A DNA stretch of 64,000 nucleotides, taken from an uncultured Alphaproteobacteria bacterium (GTDB lineage Bacteria > Pseudomonadota > Alphaproteobacteria > Micavibrionales > Micavibrionaceae). This document shows, one piece after another, positions 1 to 8,563 of the stretch. The notes under the pieces are model-generated. The model saw only the letters and a program-made list of their open reading frames with translations. It was not told the DNA's origin and did not search any database. The position numbers were made by a program, and so were the translations under genes. The stretch's first letter is position 1. Every line of letters starts with the position of its first letter. The stretch spans positions 1 through 64,000 of the forward strand of contig CALDTV010000001.1 in assembly GCA_937923625.1 (NCBI GenBank), given 5' to 3'.

Positions 1-470
1 CGCTGTTTTTTGTCATGAATCCGTTTTGATATGCGGTTTTCTGTCATCATCGGCGCATGAATTAAATGCCTGCCAGGCAGGGTGATGTTCATGCTGACGC
101 GTGCCGATTTATCTTCGGTGGTCAGGTCATTATCATCTAAACGTGGGAGGTAGCCAGTTTTTGCCTGCACCGCAATCATATCACCAGATTTAAAAACTTT
201 GCCAATAGCAACCTCACCGCCACGTTTATAGCTGTTATCTGCTTGTTTTATCATGACATCGGCATTGTTAATGATGCCAATATTCGTGCCATCTAAATCA
301 AGGAAGGCGGCATCCATGGCTTTATCAATAGTCATCACCCGCGCCCAATAGATGGATCCCCAACGGACTTCTTCGCTCGTTGGGTCAATTTCTAAACCCA
401 CAAGGCGGTTTTTTTCTATGGTGGCAACCCACAAAGACCCTTCAAGTTCATCGACTAAAACTTCCATCAT
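1..470 (-). CDS. rng: Ribonuclease E/G family protein, N-terminal part (runs off window)
   Basis: I translated this region by hand; the gene continues past base 1, so only about 156 N-terminal residues are visible. It begins MMEVLVDELEGSLWVA and contains LVGLEIDP, a DLDGTNIGIIN segment, an S1-like stretch with KRGGEVAIGKVFKSGD, and SMNITLPGRHLIH, which matches the conserved start of the RNase E/G catalytic region. The enzyme would process or degrade RNA. Two adjacent ATGs exist at 470 and 467. Position after infA and maf on the same strand fits the common alphaproteobacterial infA-maf-RNase E/G order, here separated from maf by an orphan gene. RNase G rather than RNase E is a guess from the short N-terminal region. 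Confidence 0.85.
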   Translation of the reverse strand, partial: MMEVLVDELEGSLWVATIEKNRLVGLEIDPTSEEVRWGSIYWARVMTIDKAMDAAFLDLDGTNIGIINNADVMIKQADNSYKRGGEVAIGKVFKSGDMIAVQAKTGYLPRLDDNDLTTEDKSARVSMNITLPGRHLIHAPMMTENRISKRIHDKKQ

Positions 471-570
471 AAGAGAGTATAAGTATTTGTCCCAAAAGGC
501 ACTTTTTTTATTTTTTTAGTAAAGAGTGGGTATTTCTTTACTAAAAAGAGATATAATTCTTTTGCAAAAA

Positions 571-1554
571 CTACAGTTGGAATGGGCGGCTAGGGGTTCG
601 AGTCATTGTTTCTGTTTCTGAGTTTCTCGGTATGAAACTTTTAATGCTTTTGGGCAAAGCAAGACTGTTGACGACTTCAGAGCGTAAATCTACATAACGG
701 CTAACATGACAATTATAGTCTTCTTGTGTTTCTAATAAAAACTCTTCTGCTCGAGTTGAAATTGGCGTTATTTTTTCTTTCAAGTCTTCTAACTTTTCCT
801 TAGCTTTACCTAGTTTCTCGAGGTTTTTCCAACTTGTGTAAACGCTAATAACGTCAATGCCGCTTAAGCCTGCCCATAAATCTAACTCTGCCATATCTTC
901 GATAGCTTGGCCTCTTAGAGTGGTTAGCTGAATGGCAGGGAGCCTTTCTTCTATCGTTGCCATGAAACCTTTATATTCCTCTAAAGCCCCAACAACCTTA
1001 TCTAAATGTTCTTTTGCGTCAGATGTTTCGAAATGGGAGAGGAGTGTAAAGCCTTTATTATTGCCCACCATATCATAGGTTTCCCAACTTTCAGCTTTGT
1101 CTGCTTGCTCCCAAGCGTTCTGAATAATTTTCAATAAGTCGTTTGTTTTTGCCTGCACTGACGTATACACATTACGTGCTTCTTCTAAGGGTAATAAAGA
1201 GGTCGTTATAGCAGTTAATCGTTGTTTTATATCGTCATCTTGGCCAGCTGTAGCCAATAAAAGCAGATCTCCGTCATTGGATGCTTTAATCGATAGCGTG
1301 GATTCCAAAGTTTCTTTTTGTCTTTTGAGTTTCTTTTTTTCTTTTGAAAGACTTGCTCCTTGTGTTGAACGCGTCCAAGCATTTCCTAAATACCGTAAGG
1401 GATTAAGTCCCGAAGATCTGTTATTAATTTCAGCAATTGATTGCGTGTGCGTATCTATTTGACTCGCGAGAGCTGTAATAGAAGCGGAGTGAGTATTTCC
1501 TTCGTTTTCCCACCATTGATTAACTTGTAGTAGTGTTTCAGATAAACCGTCCAT
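571..1554 (-). CDS. Hypothetical helical/coiled-coil protein
   Basis: I do not recognise this 327-residue protein. It has no signal peptide or membrane segment. It is mostly polar and helical, with a Lys/Glu-rich segment around residues 70-85 (LSKEKKKLKRQKETLES) and another at about 250-265 (LEKLGKAKEKLEDLKEK), both likely coiled coils. The C-terminus is Thr/Arg/Pro-rich and looks disordered. It sits between maf and the RNase E/G gene on the same strand, splitting a usually tight cluster, and is followed by a slightly AT-rich spacer. A lineage-specific cytoplasmic or effector-like protein is possible, but that is inference only. Confidence 0.7.
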   Translation of the reverse strand: MDGLSETLLQVNQWWENEGNTHSASITALASQIDTHTQSIAEINNRSSGLNPLRYLGNAWTRSTQGASLSKEKKKLKRQKETLESTLSIKASNDGDLLLLATAGQDDDIKQRLTAITTSLLPLEEARNVYTSVQAKTNDLLKIIQNAWEQADKAESWETYDMVGNNKGFTLLSHFETSDAKEHLDKVVGALEEYKGFMATIEERLPAIQLTTLRGQAIEDMAELDLWAGLSGIDVISVYTSWKNLEKLGKAKEKLEDLKEKITPISTRAEEFLLETQEDYNCHVSRYVDLRSEVVNSLALPKSIKSFIPRNSETETMTRTPSRPFQL

Positions 1555-1679
1555 AACTCTCTGCTCTTCTGTTATAAAAAGGTGATTGTAGCAGAAGGGT
1601 TTATAAAAGTCAATTTTATGTAAAATATATCCAATGTTTAAGGCGCATTAATTTTAATACGAATTTGAAAGCTTTCTCT

Positions 1680-2270
1680 TTAAATATATCCACTTCTTTT
1701 CAAAATACGAACCGTTTCGTATAAGCATAAGCCAACGACATTGCTGTAAGAGCCATCAATACGTTTGACGAATGCGCCTGCATATCCTTGAATGGCATAT
1801 CCTCCCGCTTTGCCGCCCCATTCATGAGAGTCGATGTAAGCTTTAATATCGTCCGCTTTTAATGGTTTAAATTGCACCATGGTTTTGACGAGGCGACTTA
1901 TCATGCGTCCATTGGGCGTAATAAGGGTAATTCCGCCATAAACTTGATGACGCCGCCCTGAGAGCTTTTCGAGGTATTTCTGGGCTGTTTCAGAGGTTTC
2001 CGCTTTATCAAGGATATTTTGTCCACAGGCCACAACTGTGTCTGCCGCGAGGACATAATGCCCTTTATTTGGGTCGAAAACTGCCTCCGCTTTTTGCTGT
2101 GAGAGCCTCTGAGCCAGCTTATGCGGCTTTTCGGCCTTATAAGGCGTTTCATCGATATCTGCGGGAACTATTAGGGTGGGTTGGACGTTAATTTGTTTTA
2201 AAAGCTCAACACGCCTTGACGAAGCCGAGGCGAGGGTTAAATTATCACCCGAAGTGACGTTTTTTGACAT
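1680..2270 (-). CDS. maf: Maf-family nucleotide pyrophosphatase
   Basis: Maf proteins hydrolyse non-canonical or modified nucleoside triphosphates, keeping them out of nucleic acids. The 196-residue product has the family signatures in order: LASASSRRVELL near the N-terminus (the SxRR substrate loop), DIDETPY, VLAADTVVACGQNILDKAE (catalytic Asp region), SGRRHQVYGG, and KAGGYAIQGYAG followed by GSYSNVVGLCLYE. The last motif usually reads GLPL; here Cys replaces Pro. Length is normal. It lies downstream of infA on the same strand, but an opposite-strand ORF sits between them. Confidence 0.93.
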   Translation of the reverse strand: MSKNVTSGDNLTLASASSRRVELLKQINVQPTLIVPADIDETPYKAEKPHKLAQRLSQQKAEAVFDPNKGHYVLAADTVVACGQNILDKAETSETAQKYLEKLSGRRHQVYGGITLITPNGRMISRLVKTMVQFKPLKADDIKAYIDSHEWGGKAGGYAIQGYAGAFVKRIDGSYSNVVGLCLYETVRILKRSGYI

Positions 2271-2324
2271 GACGACCTTTAATTTGCTAGCTTTAAGTTA
2301 ACAGAAACAACATATAAGGATTAC

Positions 2325-2690
2325 ATGATCTCCGCAACGGCAGCGCGCCGACCAAAGATTACCCCTCAAATAACTTTCCCTCAGATATCGGGCGTCGATT
2401 ACCGACAATCTGCAAAAGATAACAGATACTCACTCTCTCAAAATATTCAAAATAATTTTTTATTCGCCGCGTTCAAAACTCAAATTGTTGTGCCGGTCTT
2501 TAACGCCGCAGTCGCGCACATTAAGCCCCTTATGGATAAAATGAGTACTATCGGTAAAGGCGGCATGCTGCCATGGGCCAAGCCACAAATGGGCAATGGT
2601 GGAGAGAATAGCATTATTGGTATGATGAGAGCGCGAGCCAGAGCCTTCAGGGATAAGCAATCACGAAGCCACCGCCTTGCCGTTTCCTAA
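2325..2690 (+). CDS. Hypothetical small basic protein
   Basis: This 121-residue ORF lies on the plus strand in the gap between the minus-strand infA and maf genes, starting 54 nt from the maf start codon. AAGGA precedes the ATG by a few bases, which favours real translation. The product is basic, without cysteines or a clear membrane helix, and ends in an Arg-rich segment (RARARAFRDKQSRSHR). I do not recognise it. It may be a lineage-specific gene; a chance ORF is not excluded, although the ribosome-binding site and the otherwise empty gap argue for a gene. Confidence 0.5.
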   Translation: MISATAARRPKITPQITFPQISGVDYRQSAKDNRYSLSQNIQNNFLFAAFKTQIVVPVFNAAVAHIKPLMDKMSTIGKGGMLPWAKPQMGNGGENSIIGMMRARARAFRDKQSRSHRLAVS

Positions 2691-2706
2691 TTGGCATTGT
2701 TTCAGC

Positions 2707-2925
2707 TTATTTTTCGCGGAAGGTAATGCGTCCTTTGGTCAGGTCATAAGGTGTCATTTCAACCGTTACAGTATCCCCTTGTAATACGCGAATACGAAAC
2801 TTACGCATCTTACCTGCGGCGTGTGCCAATATTTCATGATCATTTTCTAATTTTACGCGGAACATTGCGTTGGGTAAGATTTCTGTGACAACCCCTTTAA
2901 ATTCTAATAATTCTTCTTTAGCCAT
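2707..2925 (-). CDS. infA: Translation initiation factor IF-1
   Basis: IF-1 binds the A site of the 30S subunit during initiation. The 72-residue product is a single S1/OB-fold domain of exactly the usual length, with [21 protein letters not shown], the [28 protein letters not shown] segment and the terminal GRITFREK typical of alphaproteobacteria. It heads the minus-strand infA-maf-RNase E/G series. The roughly 170-nt region upstream holds a long-range inverted repeat (TTTTTCTGAC near 2942 and GTCAGAAAAA near 3006), possibly a leader structure. Confidence 0.97.
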   Translation of the reverse strand: MAKEELLEFKGVVTEILPNAMFRVKLENDHEILAHAAGKMRKFRIRVLQGDTVTVEMTPYDLTKGRITFREK

Positions 2926-3097
2926 TTAGTCATTTCCATTTATTTTTCTGACGCTGTTATTTCGTTTCTGCGGATTGTAAAAAAGCCTGTCGTCGCTCGG
3001 AATATGTCAGAAAAATAAAGCGAAACGACCAATAGAAACTTCAATTAATCACAGCTTATACGCGTAAATTAGTTAAAATGCAAAGATTTAAGAAGAA

Positions 3098-3886
3098 CTA
3101 TCGGAAAAGGCGAATGAACAAAACGCATAAAGCACTGGGGTCATTTTCATTATAAACATCACGGTTTTTACAATCTGTCACTGTTGTTCCATAATCAGCA
3201 TAAACATCACCGCTAAAGGCAAGCCCATTGTCTAATTTACGATCAATTTGTGCAGCCTGTGAAGGAGACATGCTCCCGCCACCATTTATTCCTAAATTTC
3301 CGGTCATGCCTAAGCCGCTTATACGAAGTATGTGTCCGTTAACGCCAATAGATGTTAAATGATCGTAATAGAATTCAAATCCTCCACCAACAGGTGCAGC
3401 TGGATTAGTAGAACCCCATGCTCTTTCACTTGCATTTAGAGGGTTTGCAGCGCCGTTAACTCCGACCATCGTGTCATTTAGTGCAAGATGTTTCCAAAAC
3501 TGATAGGCTTCCATGAAATCTCTGTCTGCTGCCGTGTCCGCGGGGTTTATAAAACTTGCCCATCCCACACGGCTATTACCTGGCTCTGCTGTAACAGTGC
3601 TATTTTGGTTGCCGCCGCGACAATGATTCGCAGCATTACAATTTTTAACAACGCCCGCCCGAACATCGCCAGGCATAAAGGCATATTTATCTTCAAATAT
3701 TGTTGCGGCCGCTTTAACTTCTTTGATGGCCTTTATGGTGGCGTTAACTTTTGCATTTGCAACAACTTCTTGCCCCTTTAAAATACCGCCAATCAGCAAA
3801 CCAATGATAATCATGACGATTGCCAATTCCACAAGGGTAAAGCCGTTTTGATTTGGGCGCTTTTTGTAGCTTTTGTTAACAATCAT
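3098..3886 (-). CDS. Type IV pilin-like / pseudopilin protein
   Basis: The 262-residue product has a class III (prepilin) signal: a short basic leader ending NQNG, then FTLVELAIVMIIIGLLIGG. PilD-type peptidase would cut after Gly15 and methylate Phe16; Glu20 is the conserved position-5 glutamate. The remaining residues form a Gly/Asn-rich globular domain with four cysteines, two near residues 100-105 and two in the last 35, which probably form disulphides. No other pilus or type II secretion gene is in the window, so this is an orphan pilin. Family membership is clear; whether it is a fibre subunit or a minor pseudopilin is not. Confidence 0.85.
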   Translation of the reverse strand: MIVNKSYKKRPNQNGFTLVELAIVMIIIGLLIGGILKGQEVVANAKVNATIKAIKEVKAAATIFEDKYAFMPGDVRAGVVKNCNAANHCRGGNQNSTVTAEPGNSRVGWASFINPADTAADRDFMEAYQFWKHLALNDTMVGVNGAANPLNASERAWGSTNPAAPVGGGFEFYYDHLTSIGVNGHILRISGLGMTGNLGINGGGSMSPSQAAQIDRKLDNGLAFSGDVYADYGTTVTDCKNRDVYNENDPSALCVLFIRLFR

Positions 3887-3970
3887 GTTAAAATTTTACA
3901 GTAATTCCTCAAGCATAACAAAACATTATGATGTTTTGAGAAGAATAAGAGGGGAAATGTTAATGAGAGG

Positions 3971-4630
3971 TTAACGCTGTACGTTATTTCTAAAGCTGGA
4001 AATCCAATGCTTCATTGTTTCTGGCTGTGTTTTTAATGCCGTGCGGTTTACGACTAAATGGGCAGAAATATCAATGATCTTCTCCACTTCGCTTAATCCA
4101 TTGGCTTTAAGGGTTGATCCCGTAGAGACTAAATCAACAATTCGTTTTGCTAACCCTAAAGAGGGGGCTATTTCCATTGCGCCATTAAGCTTAATACATT
4201 CGGTTTGAATATTTTGCGCGGCAAAATGTCTGCGGGTTAAATTGGGATATTTTGTTGCAACACGAACATGGCTTAAAGTCGCGGGATCTTGATTTTCTAG
4301 ACTTTCATCAGGAATAGCCACAGATAAACGGCAATGGCCTATGTTCAAATCTACGGGCGCGTATAGCTCCGAATAATCAAATTCATCAATGACATCTGAT
4401 CCAACCACGCCTAGATGCGCCGCCCCAAAGGCAGTGAAAGTAGCCACATCAAACGCCCGCACACGAATAATATCCAAATTATCGATATTGGTTTTAAACT
4501 GCAACAGGCGGCTTGCGGGATCAGAAAAGGCTGCTTCGGGCTCAATACCGCATCGTTTTAACAGCGGCAAAAGCTCTTTTAAAATCCGTCCCTTGGGGAC
4601 AGCCAGTATAAGTTTATCTTTGTTCATCAT
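3971..4630 (-). CDS. hisG: ATP phosphoribosyltransferase (short form)
   Basis: HisG condenses ATP with PRPP, the first step of histidine synthesis. The product shows [18 protein letters not shown] at the N-terminus, [28 protein letters not shown], the [14 protein letters not shown] segment, and the PRPP loop [14 protein letters not shown]. It lacks the C-terminal regulatory domain, so it is the short form, which normally needs HisZ; hisZ is not in the window. An upstream TTG at 4663 would extend the frame, but the tandem ATGs at 4630 and 4627 have AAGG just upstream and match the family start. Its usual partner hisD is absent here. Confidence 0.93.
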   Translation of the reverse strand: MMNKDKLILAVPKGRILKELLPLLKRCGIEPEAAFSDPASRLLQFKTNIDNLDIIRVRAFDVATFTAFGAAHLGVVGSDVIDEFDYSELYAPVDLNIGHCRLSVAIPDESLENQDPATLSHVRVATKYPNLTRRHFAAQNIQTECIKLNGAMEIAPSLGLAKRIVDLVSTGSTLKANGLSEVEKIIDISAHLVVNRTALKTQPETMKHWISSFRNNVQR

Positions 4631-4749
4631 AACCTTATAACTTCTGATGTCATTATAAGCCAAGCGGATAGTTTTGATTTTTATCTTATTTTAAATATTC
4701 TCAAAATAGTTATTGTTATGTCAATGAATGCGCTTTATATAATTTGCTT

Positions 4750-5772
4750 ATGCTTGATATGGTTGGCGATCGTTATTTTTCACCAGATGAGTTTAGAATT
4801 CGTAAAAAAAGAGTCATTGTAGATTTACCTTTTATTACGCGTCCTGAAGCGACGATTACTGATTTTAATGACTCTTATATCGAAAAATTTGATGATCTTA
4901 TAAAAGCGCTGATAAATCACTACGGCATAAATACCCCTCATATTGCGCCCCAAGATATGCGCGATTGTGCTATTCAATATGGTCAATGGGGGGTTGCCTT
5001 TAAGGGAGCGGAAGGATTTAAAATTGGGGATAAGTTTCCTTTTTTAAATGATTGGCATTTAGAAACAGGACAAAGATTTGATGGTTACTGCCATGATAAA
5101 TCCTTTGATGGTGTCGTTGAATATATGCTTAATAAACGTTTCCCAAATCAATTATTTTTAGGGGATAATGACGCGCTGTTATCAATTGATCATCCTTTTT
5201 ACAAAGTGATGCGAAAAGCAATGCTAGAATTTTTAGAGTGGGGCCCTGCAGCAAAGGCGACAGGTGATCAATCTGCGTTTGAGCGCGCATGGCAGGCCGC
5301 TTCATTCTCTCTGCCATCAGGGCCGTTGGGCTGTTACGTGATTGCCAATGGCTCTGACGAATTCCCCGATGAGGTCGCCAGTCGCCTGATTGGTAATTTA
5401 ATGGGGGGCGTAGAACGTTTTTCAATTATTTCTTCTCTCTGGACATTAAAAGACCGGCAAACGATGGAAGAAAGTTATAACGCATCTTATGATGTTGATG
5501 AGAAAGACTGCGATAGTTTGAACGAAGATTATTTAGTTTTGACGCGCAATGATAAGTTAGCGAAAAATGCAAGACATCTTGGTATGTGTGTAATTGACCA
5601 AGATTTAACGGCTATTAACTGGCAAAACACTCATGACGTTAGGGAGAAATTCTACAATAGAGTTGTTTGTGCGCTTTATGATTTTCTGGGTGTCAGGGGT
5701 GAATTAGGTGCTTTTGGTTTTTACCAGAGGGAAGGGCATTTTAGGGGCAGTCCTAAATTACAGGCTATGTGA
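4750..5772 (+). CDS. Hypothetical protein (340 aa)
   Basis: I do not recognise this protein. It is a soluble mixed alpha/beta protein without signal peptide or membrane helix, moderately acidic, and rich in aromatic residues (QWGVAFKGAEGFKIGDKFPFLNDWHL). Repeated Asp/Asn-rich stretches occur (ASYDVDEKDCDSLNEDY). I chose ATG 4750; a TTG six bases upstream is in frame. It ends only 3 nt before the convergent murA stop and begins about 120 nt from the divergent hisG, so it is a single-gene unit wedged between two core biosynthetic genes. Confidence 0.75.
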   Translation: MLDMVGDRYFSPDEFRIRKKRVIVDLPFITRPEATITDFNDSYIEKFDDLIKALINHYGINTPHIAPQDMRDCAIQYGQWGVAFKGAEGFKIGDKFPFLNDWHLETGQRFDGYCHDKSFDGVVEYMLNKRFPNQLFLGDNDALLSIDHPFYKVMRKAMLEFLEWGPAAKATGDQSAFERAWQAASFSLPSGPLGCYVIANGSDEFPDEVASRLIGNLMGGVERFSIISSLWTLKDRQTMEESYNASYDVDEKDCDSLNEDYLVLTRNDKLAKNARHLGMCVIDQDLTAINWQNTHDVREKFYNRVVCALYDFLGVRGELGAFGFYQREGHFRGSPKLQAM

Positions 5773-5775
5773 AGC

Positions 5776-7260
5776 CTAATCTCTGATGCGTTCAATATCT
5801 GCGCCTACCGCGGTGAGTTTTTCGACGATGTTTTCGTAGCCGCGATCAAGGTGGTAGATACGGTTAATAATCGTCTCACCCTCCGCCACCAATCCGGCCA
5901 AAACCATTGCGACGGAGGCGCGTAAATCGGTTGCCATGACTTCAGCGCCTTTTAATGTTTTAACACCGCGGATAATCCCAGAATTGCCGCGGATGGTTAT
6001 GTCCGCGCCCATACGGCAAAGTTCGGGAACATGCATGAAACGATTTTCAAAAATTGTTTCACTAATCATACCCGCGCCATCACAAAGCGTTAGCATCGTC
6101 ATGAATTGTGCTTGCAAGTCCGTGGCAAAGCCGGGATAGGCTTCGGTCATAATATCAACGCCTTTTAAGGTTGCGCCATTTCGACGCACAATGACATCAT
6201 CCTCTTCTTGGATAATATCCATACCTGCTTCGGTGAGTGGGGTGATTAATGCTTTAAGAAAATCTGTGCGGGTGTTTTGCAAACGCAGTTCACCGCCACA
6301 TAATCCAACGGCACACATATAAGTGCCTGTTTCAATGCGGTCTGCAATGACCGAATGTGTGGCGCCGTGCAACTTTTTTACGCCTTCGATTTTTATCTGT
6401 GACGTGCCGAGGCCAGAAATTTTTGCACCCATCGCAATTAACGCGTTCCCTTGGTCAACAATTTCGGGTTCTTGTGCGGCATTTAGTAAGGTGGTGACGC
6501 CATTTGCCAAGGTGGCAGCCATCATAATATTTTCCGTCGCGCCAACGGATACAAGGGGGAAAGTAATTTCTGCGCCTTGTAATCCGCCTTCGGGGGCGGT
6601 GGCTTTAACGTATCCTCCCTCAAGCTCGATGATTGCGCCCATTGCTTCTAAGCCTTTAATGTGCAAATCAATTGGGCGCGCACCGAGAGCGCAGCCGCCA
6701 GGCAAAGAAACTTCCGCCTTGCCATGTCGCGCCAATAAAGGCCCCAGCACCAAAACACTTGCGCGCATTTTGCGCACCAAATCATAAGGCGCAATATGCG
6801 AAGTGATTTCTGCGGCATGAAAAGTCGCGACATTATTGTCTTTATCTAAATCAACTTTAACGCCCAAATGGGTCAGAGCTTGGGAGAGTGTTTTGACATC
6901 TTGTAACCCCACTGGCATGTTTTTTAAAATTAATGGCGCATCGGTCAGTAAACTTGCGCACATATGTTTGAGGGCGGCATTCTTTGCGCCAGAAATTTTG
7001 ATTGTACCTTTTAGCTCACCACTTTTGCGCACACGCATTTTTTCAAGGGGCGCTATCTTTGGGTAGATATCAGGACGTAATTCATGGCGCGTGACTTGTT
7101 TGTCGACGGCTTCTTCAATCTTAAGAACGTCTTCGGCGGGGACTTTTTGGGTGGTGTTAATCCATGCCCAAATTGCTTTTTGATCCCTATCAATCAAACG
7201 CCCTAACGCTGATTGTCCCCCTGCGATTTCAATCGCTTTTTCTAATGCTGTAATGCTCAT
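5776..7260 (-). CDS. murA: UDP-GlcNAc 1-carboxyvinyltransferase with N-terminal YdaS/Cro-like HTH domain
   Basis: MurA transfers enolpyruvate from PEP to UDP-GlcNAc, the first committed step of peptidoglycan synthesis. Residues from about 75 onward form a complete MurA: GTIKISGAKNAALKHM, LVRKMRASVLVLGPLLA, active-site Cys190 in SLPGGCALGARP, ATENIMMAATLA, and TDLRASVAMVLAGL. The first about 68 residues are extra and match the YdaS/Cro-like HTH family (LEKAIEIAGGQSALGRLI, AIWAWI, KVPAEDVLKIEEA, VTRHELRPDIYP). The total of 494 residues exceeds the usual 420 or so. The frame is continuous. An internal Met75 (7038) could start a normal MurA, but it has no Shine-Dalgarno; nor does the long start. 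Confidence 0.93.
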   Translation of the reverse strand: MSITALEKAIEIAGGQSALGRLIDRDQKAIWAWINTTQKVPAEDVLKIEEAVDKQVTRHELRPDIYPKIAPLEKMRVRKSGELKGTIKISGAKNAALKHMCASLLTDAPLILKNMPVGLQDVKTLSQALTHLGVKVDLDKDNNVATFHAAEITSHIAPYDLVRKMRASVLVLGPLLARHGKAEVSLPGGCALGARPIDLHIKGLEAMGAIIELEGGYVKATAPEGGLQGAEITFPLVSVGATENIMMAATLANGVTTLLNAAQEPEIVDQGNALIAMGAKISGLGTSQIKIEGVKKLHGATHSVIADRIETGTYMCAVGLCGGELRLQNTRTDFLKALITPLTEAGMDIIQEEDDVIVRRNGATLKGVDIMTEAYPGFATDLQAQFMTMLTLCDGAGMISETIFENRFMHVPELCRMGADITIRGNSGIIRGVKTLKGAEVMATDLRASVAMVLAGLVAEGETIINRIYHLDRGYENIVEKLTAVGADIERIRD

Positions 7261-7298
7261 AAATAAGAGTTACTAAAATTTTAGTAGCGCGTCAAATC

Positions 7299-7928
7299 TT
7301 ATTTGTCTTTTTTTATACGGGGCAAAGTCACGCCTGTTTGTTTCATATATTTGCCATCACGATCCGCATAGGAGACCTCACAACCGCTAGAGCCTTTAAA
7401 GAATAAAAACTGCGCAACGCCCTCGTTCGCGTAGACTTTTGCGGGTAGGGGGGTTGTGTTTGAAATCTCTAATGTAACATGTCCTTCCCACCCTGGTTCT
7501 AAGGGGGTGACGTTGACGATCAAACCGCAACGGGCATACGTGCTTTTGCCCAAGCAAATGACCAAAACATCTTTGGGGATGCGGAAATATTCAACTGAAC
7601 GTGTTAAAACGAAACTATTGGGCGGGATAATGCAAACATCTGTCTTGCGATCGACAAAACTATCGGAAGTGAAATTTTTGGGATCAACAATGGCGTTATC
7701 GACATTCGTGAAAATCTTAAATTCGTTTGAACAACGCGAGTCGTACCCATATGAAGATAAGCCATAAGAGATTTTCCCCTCGGCGGTTTGTTTTTCAACA
7801 AATGGGTCAATCATACCGTGATTGATGGATTGTTCCCTAATCCAATGATCGGGCATAATACCCGGCAATGCGCCTTCGGCGGCGCGGGTTTCAATGTCAT
7901 TATCATTAATTTTGGCGCTTTGCGTCAT
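7299..7928 (-). CDS. dcd: dCTP deaminase
   Basis: Dcd converts dCTP to dUTP, feeding dTMP synthesis. The product has the family core [96 protein letters not shown]; the Glu of TLEISN is the expected catalytic base. It carries 24 residues before the usual MPDHW start. I kept the long start because AGGA lies 8 nt upstream of it. The start overlaps the 3' end of the small upstream gene, so the two are probably translationally coupled. Confidence 0.95.
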   Translation of the reverse strand: MTQSAKINDNDIETRAAEGALPGIMPDHWIREQSINHGMIDPFVEKQTAEGKISYGLSSYGYDSRCSNEFKIFTNVDNAIVDPKNFTSDSFVDRKTDVCIIPPNSFVLTRSVEYFRIPKDVLVICLGKSTYARCGLIVNVTPLEPGWEGHVTLEISNTTPLPAKVYANEGVAQFLFFKGSSGCEVSYADRDGKYMKQTGVTLPRIKKDK

Positions 7929-8052
7929 CTTGGGAATCCTGTTGTTCTGGCGTTTGTTGATTTTTGGCGGCTTGTTTGCGCTTTTTTAAATTGTCTCTTA
8001 AGGCGGCGGCACGCTTTTCAGCTTTTATTCTTTGTTGGGTTTTATCGGCCAT
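7906..8052 (-). CDS. Small basic conserved-type protein (48 aa)
   Basis: I translated this by hand: [20 protein letters not shown] followed by [18 protein letters not shown] and an acidic-polar tail, ending with TAA at 7906-7908. It is highly charged and helical. Short proteins with an A-L-R-x-N-L-x-R-R-K core are, from memory, widespread in alphaproteobacteria, often near murA; their function is unknown. The gene overlaps the dcd start by 23 nt in another frame, which suggests co-translation. The family link is recalled, not searched. Confidence 0.6.
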   Translation of the reverse strand: MADKTQQRIKAEKRAAALRDNLKKRKQAAKNQQTPEQQDSQDDAKRQN

Positions 8053-8313
8053 ATCGAAATATATGCTCTTATTTAATAAAATTTATGATTACAGGCAATT
8101 TTATAAACAATTGGGGCGTGACATTCCAGCCAAATTATCCTATTTCTTTGGTTTCGGGTGGGTTTTTGCACCCCAATATTCGTATATTTGCCGCTATTAT
8201 CTTGCATATTTAGGGCATGTTAAATAGATAGCTTTGGCTATTTTTGGCAATATACGCGAAAAAAATAGCTAAATTCTGCCAATTTATCGGCATAAAAGCT
8301 TTTTTGAAAATAG

Positions 8314-8388
8314 GCCGCGGTAGCTCAGTGGTAGAGCGCGTCATTGGTAATGACGAGGTCGGGAGTTCAATTCTCCCTCGTGGCACCA
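8314..8388 (+). tRNA. tRNA-Thr (anticodon GGT)
   Basis: The sequence folds as a cloverleaf: acceptor GCCGCGG pairs with TCGTGGC (two G-U pairs), a D arm GCTC-AGTGGTA-GAGC, anticodon stem CGTCA/TGACG around loop TTGGTAA with anticodon GGT at 8346-8348, and a T arm GGGAG-TTCAATT-CTCCC, ending in an encoded ACCA (discriminator A plus CCA). GGT reads ACC/ACT threonine codons. The integrase gene follows in the same direction, as in islands inserted at tRNA 3' ends. Confidence 0.95.
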
Positions 8389-8490
8389 TTTATCTGTTTC
8401 TCATCATACATCGTCATCCCTGAACGCCTTTGTCGATATTGATTTAAAGGGGTGTTTGTGTTTATAGTCGTTTATAAATGCTTTTGGTTG

Positions 8491-8563
8491 TGCCCCCATA
8501 TATACGGTATTTTGGGGGCATAAACGGGGGCATATAGAAAACAGCAAAAAGTAGATGCCCCCA
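8491..8563. repeat. Left-end integrase arm-type motifs (TGGGGGCA / TGCCCCCA)
   Basis: Four copies of a G5-containing octamer lie here: TGCCCCCA at 8491-8498, TGGGGGCA at 8513-8520, CGGGGGCA at 8525-8532 and TGCCCCCA at 8556-8563. The middle pair is spaced 12 bp start to start. The same pair recurs at the right end of the island. This pattern suits arm-type binding sites of the adjacent integrase; the assignment is inference. Confidence 0.6.

Noticed and set aside
7788-8227. Plus-strand ORFs antisense to dcd and the small basic gene
   Set aside because: Shadows of the minus-strand genes with no family features.
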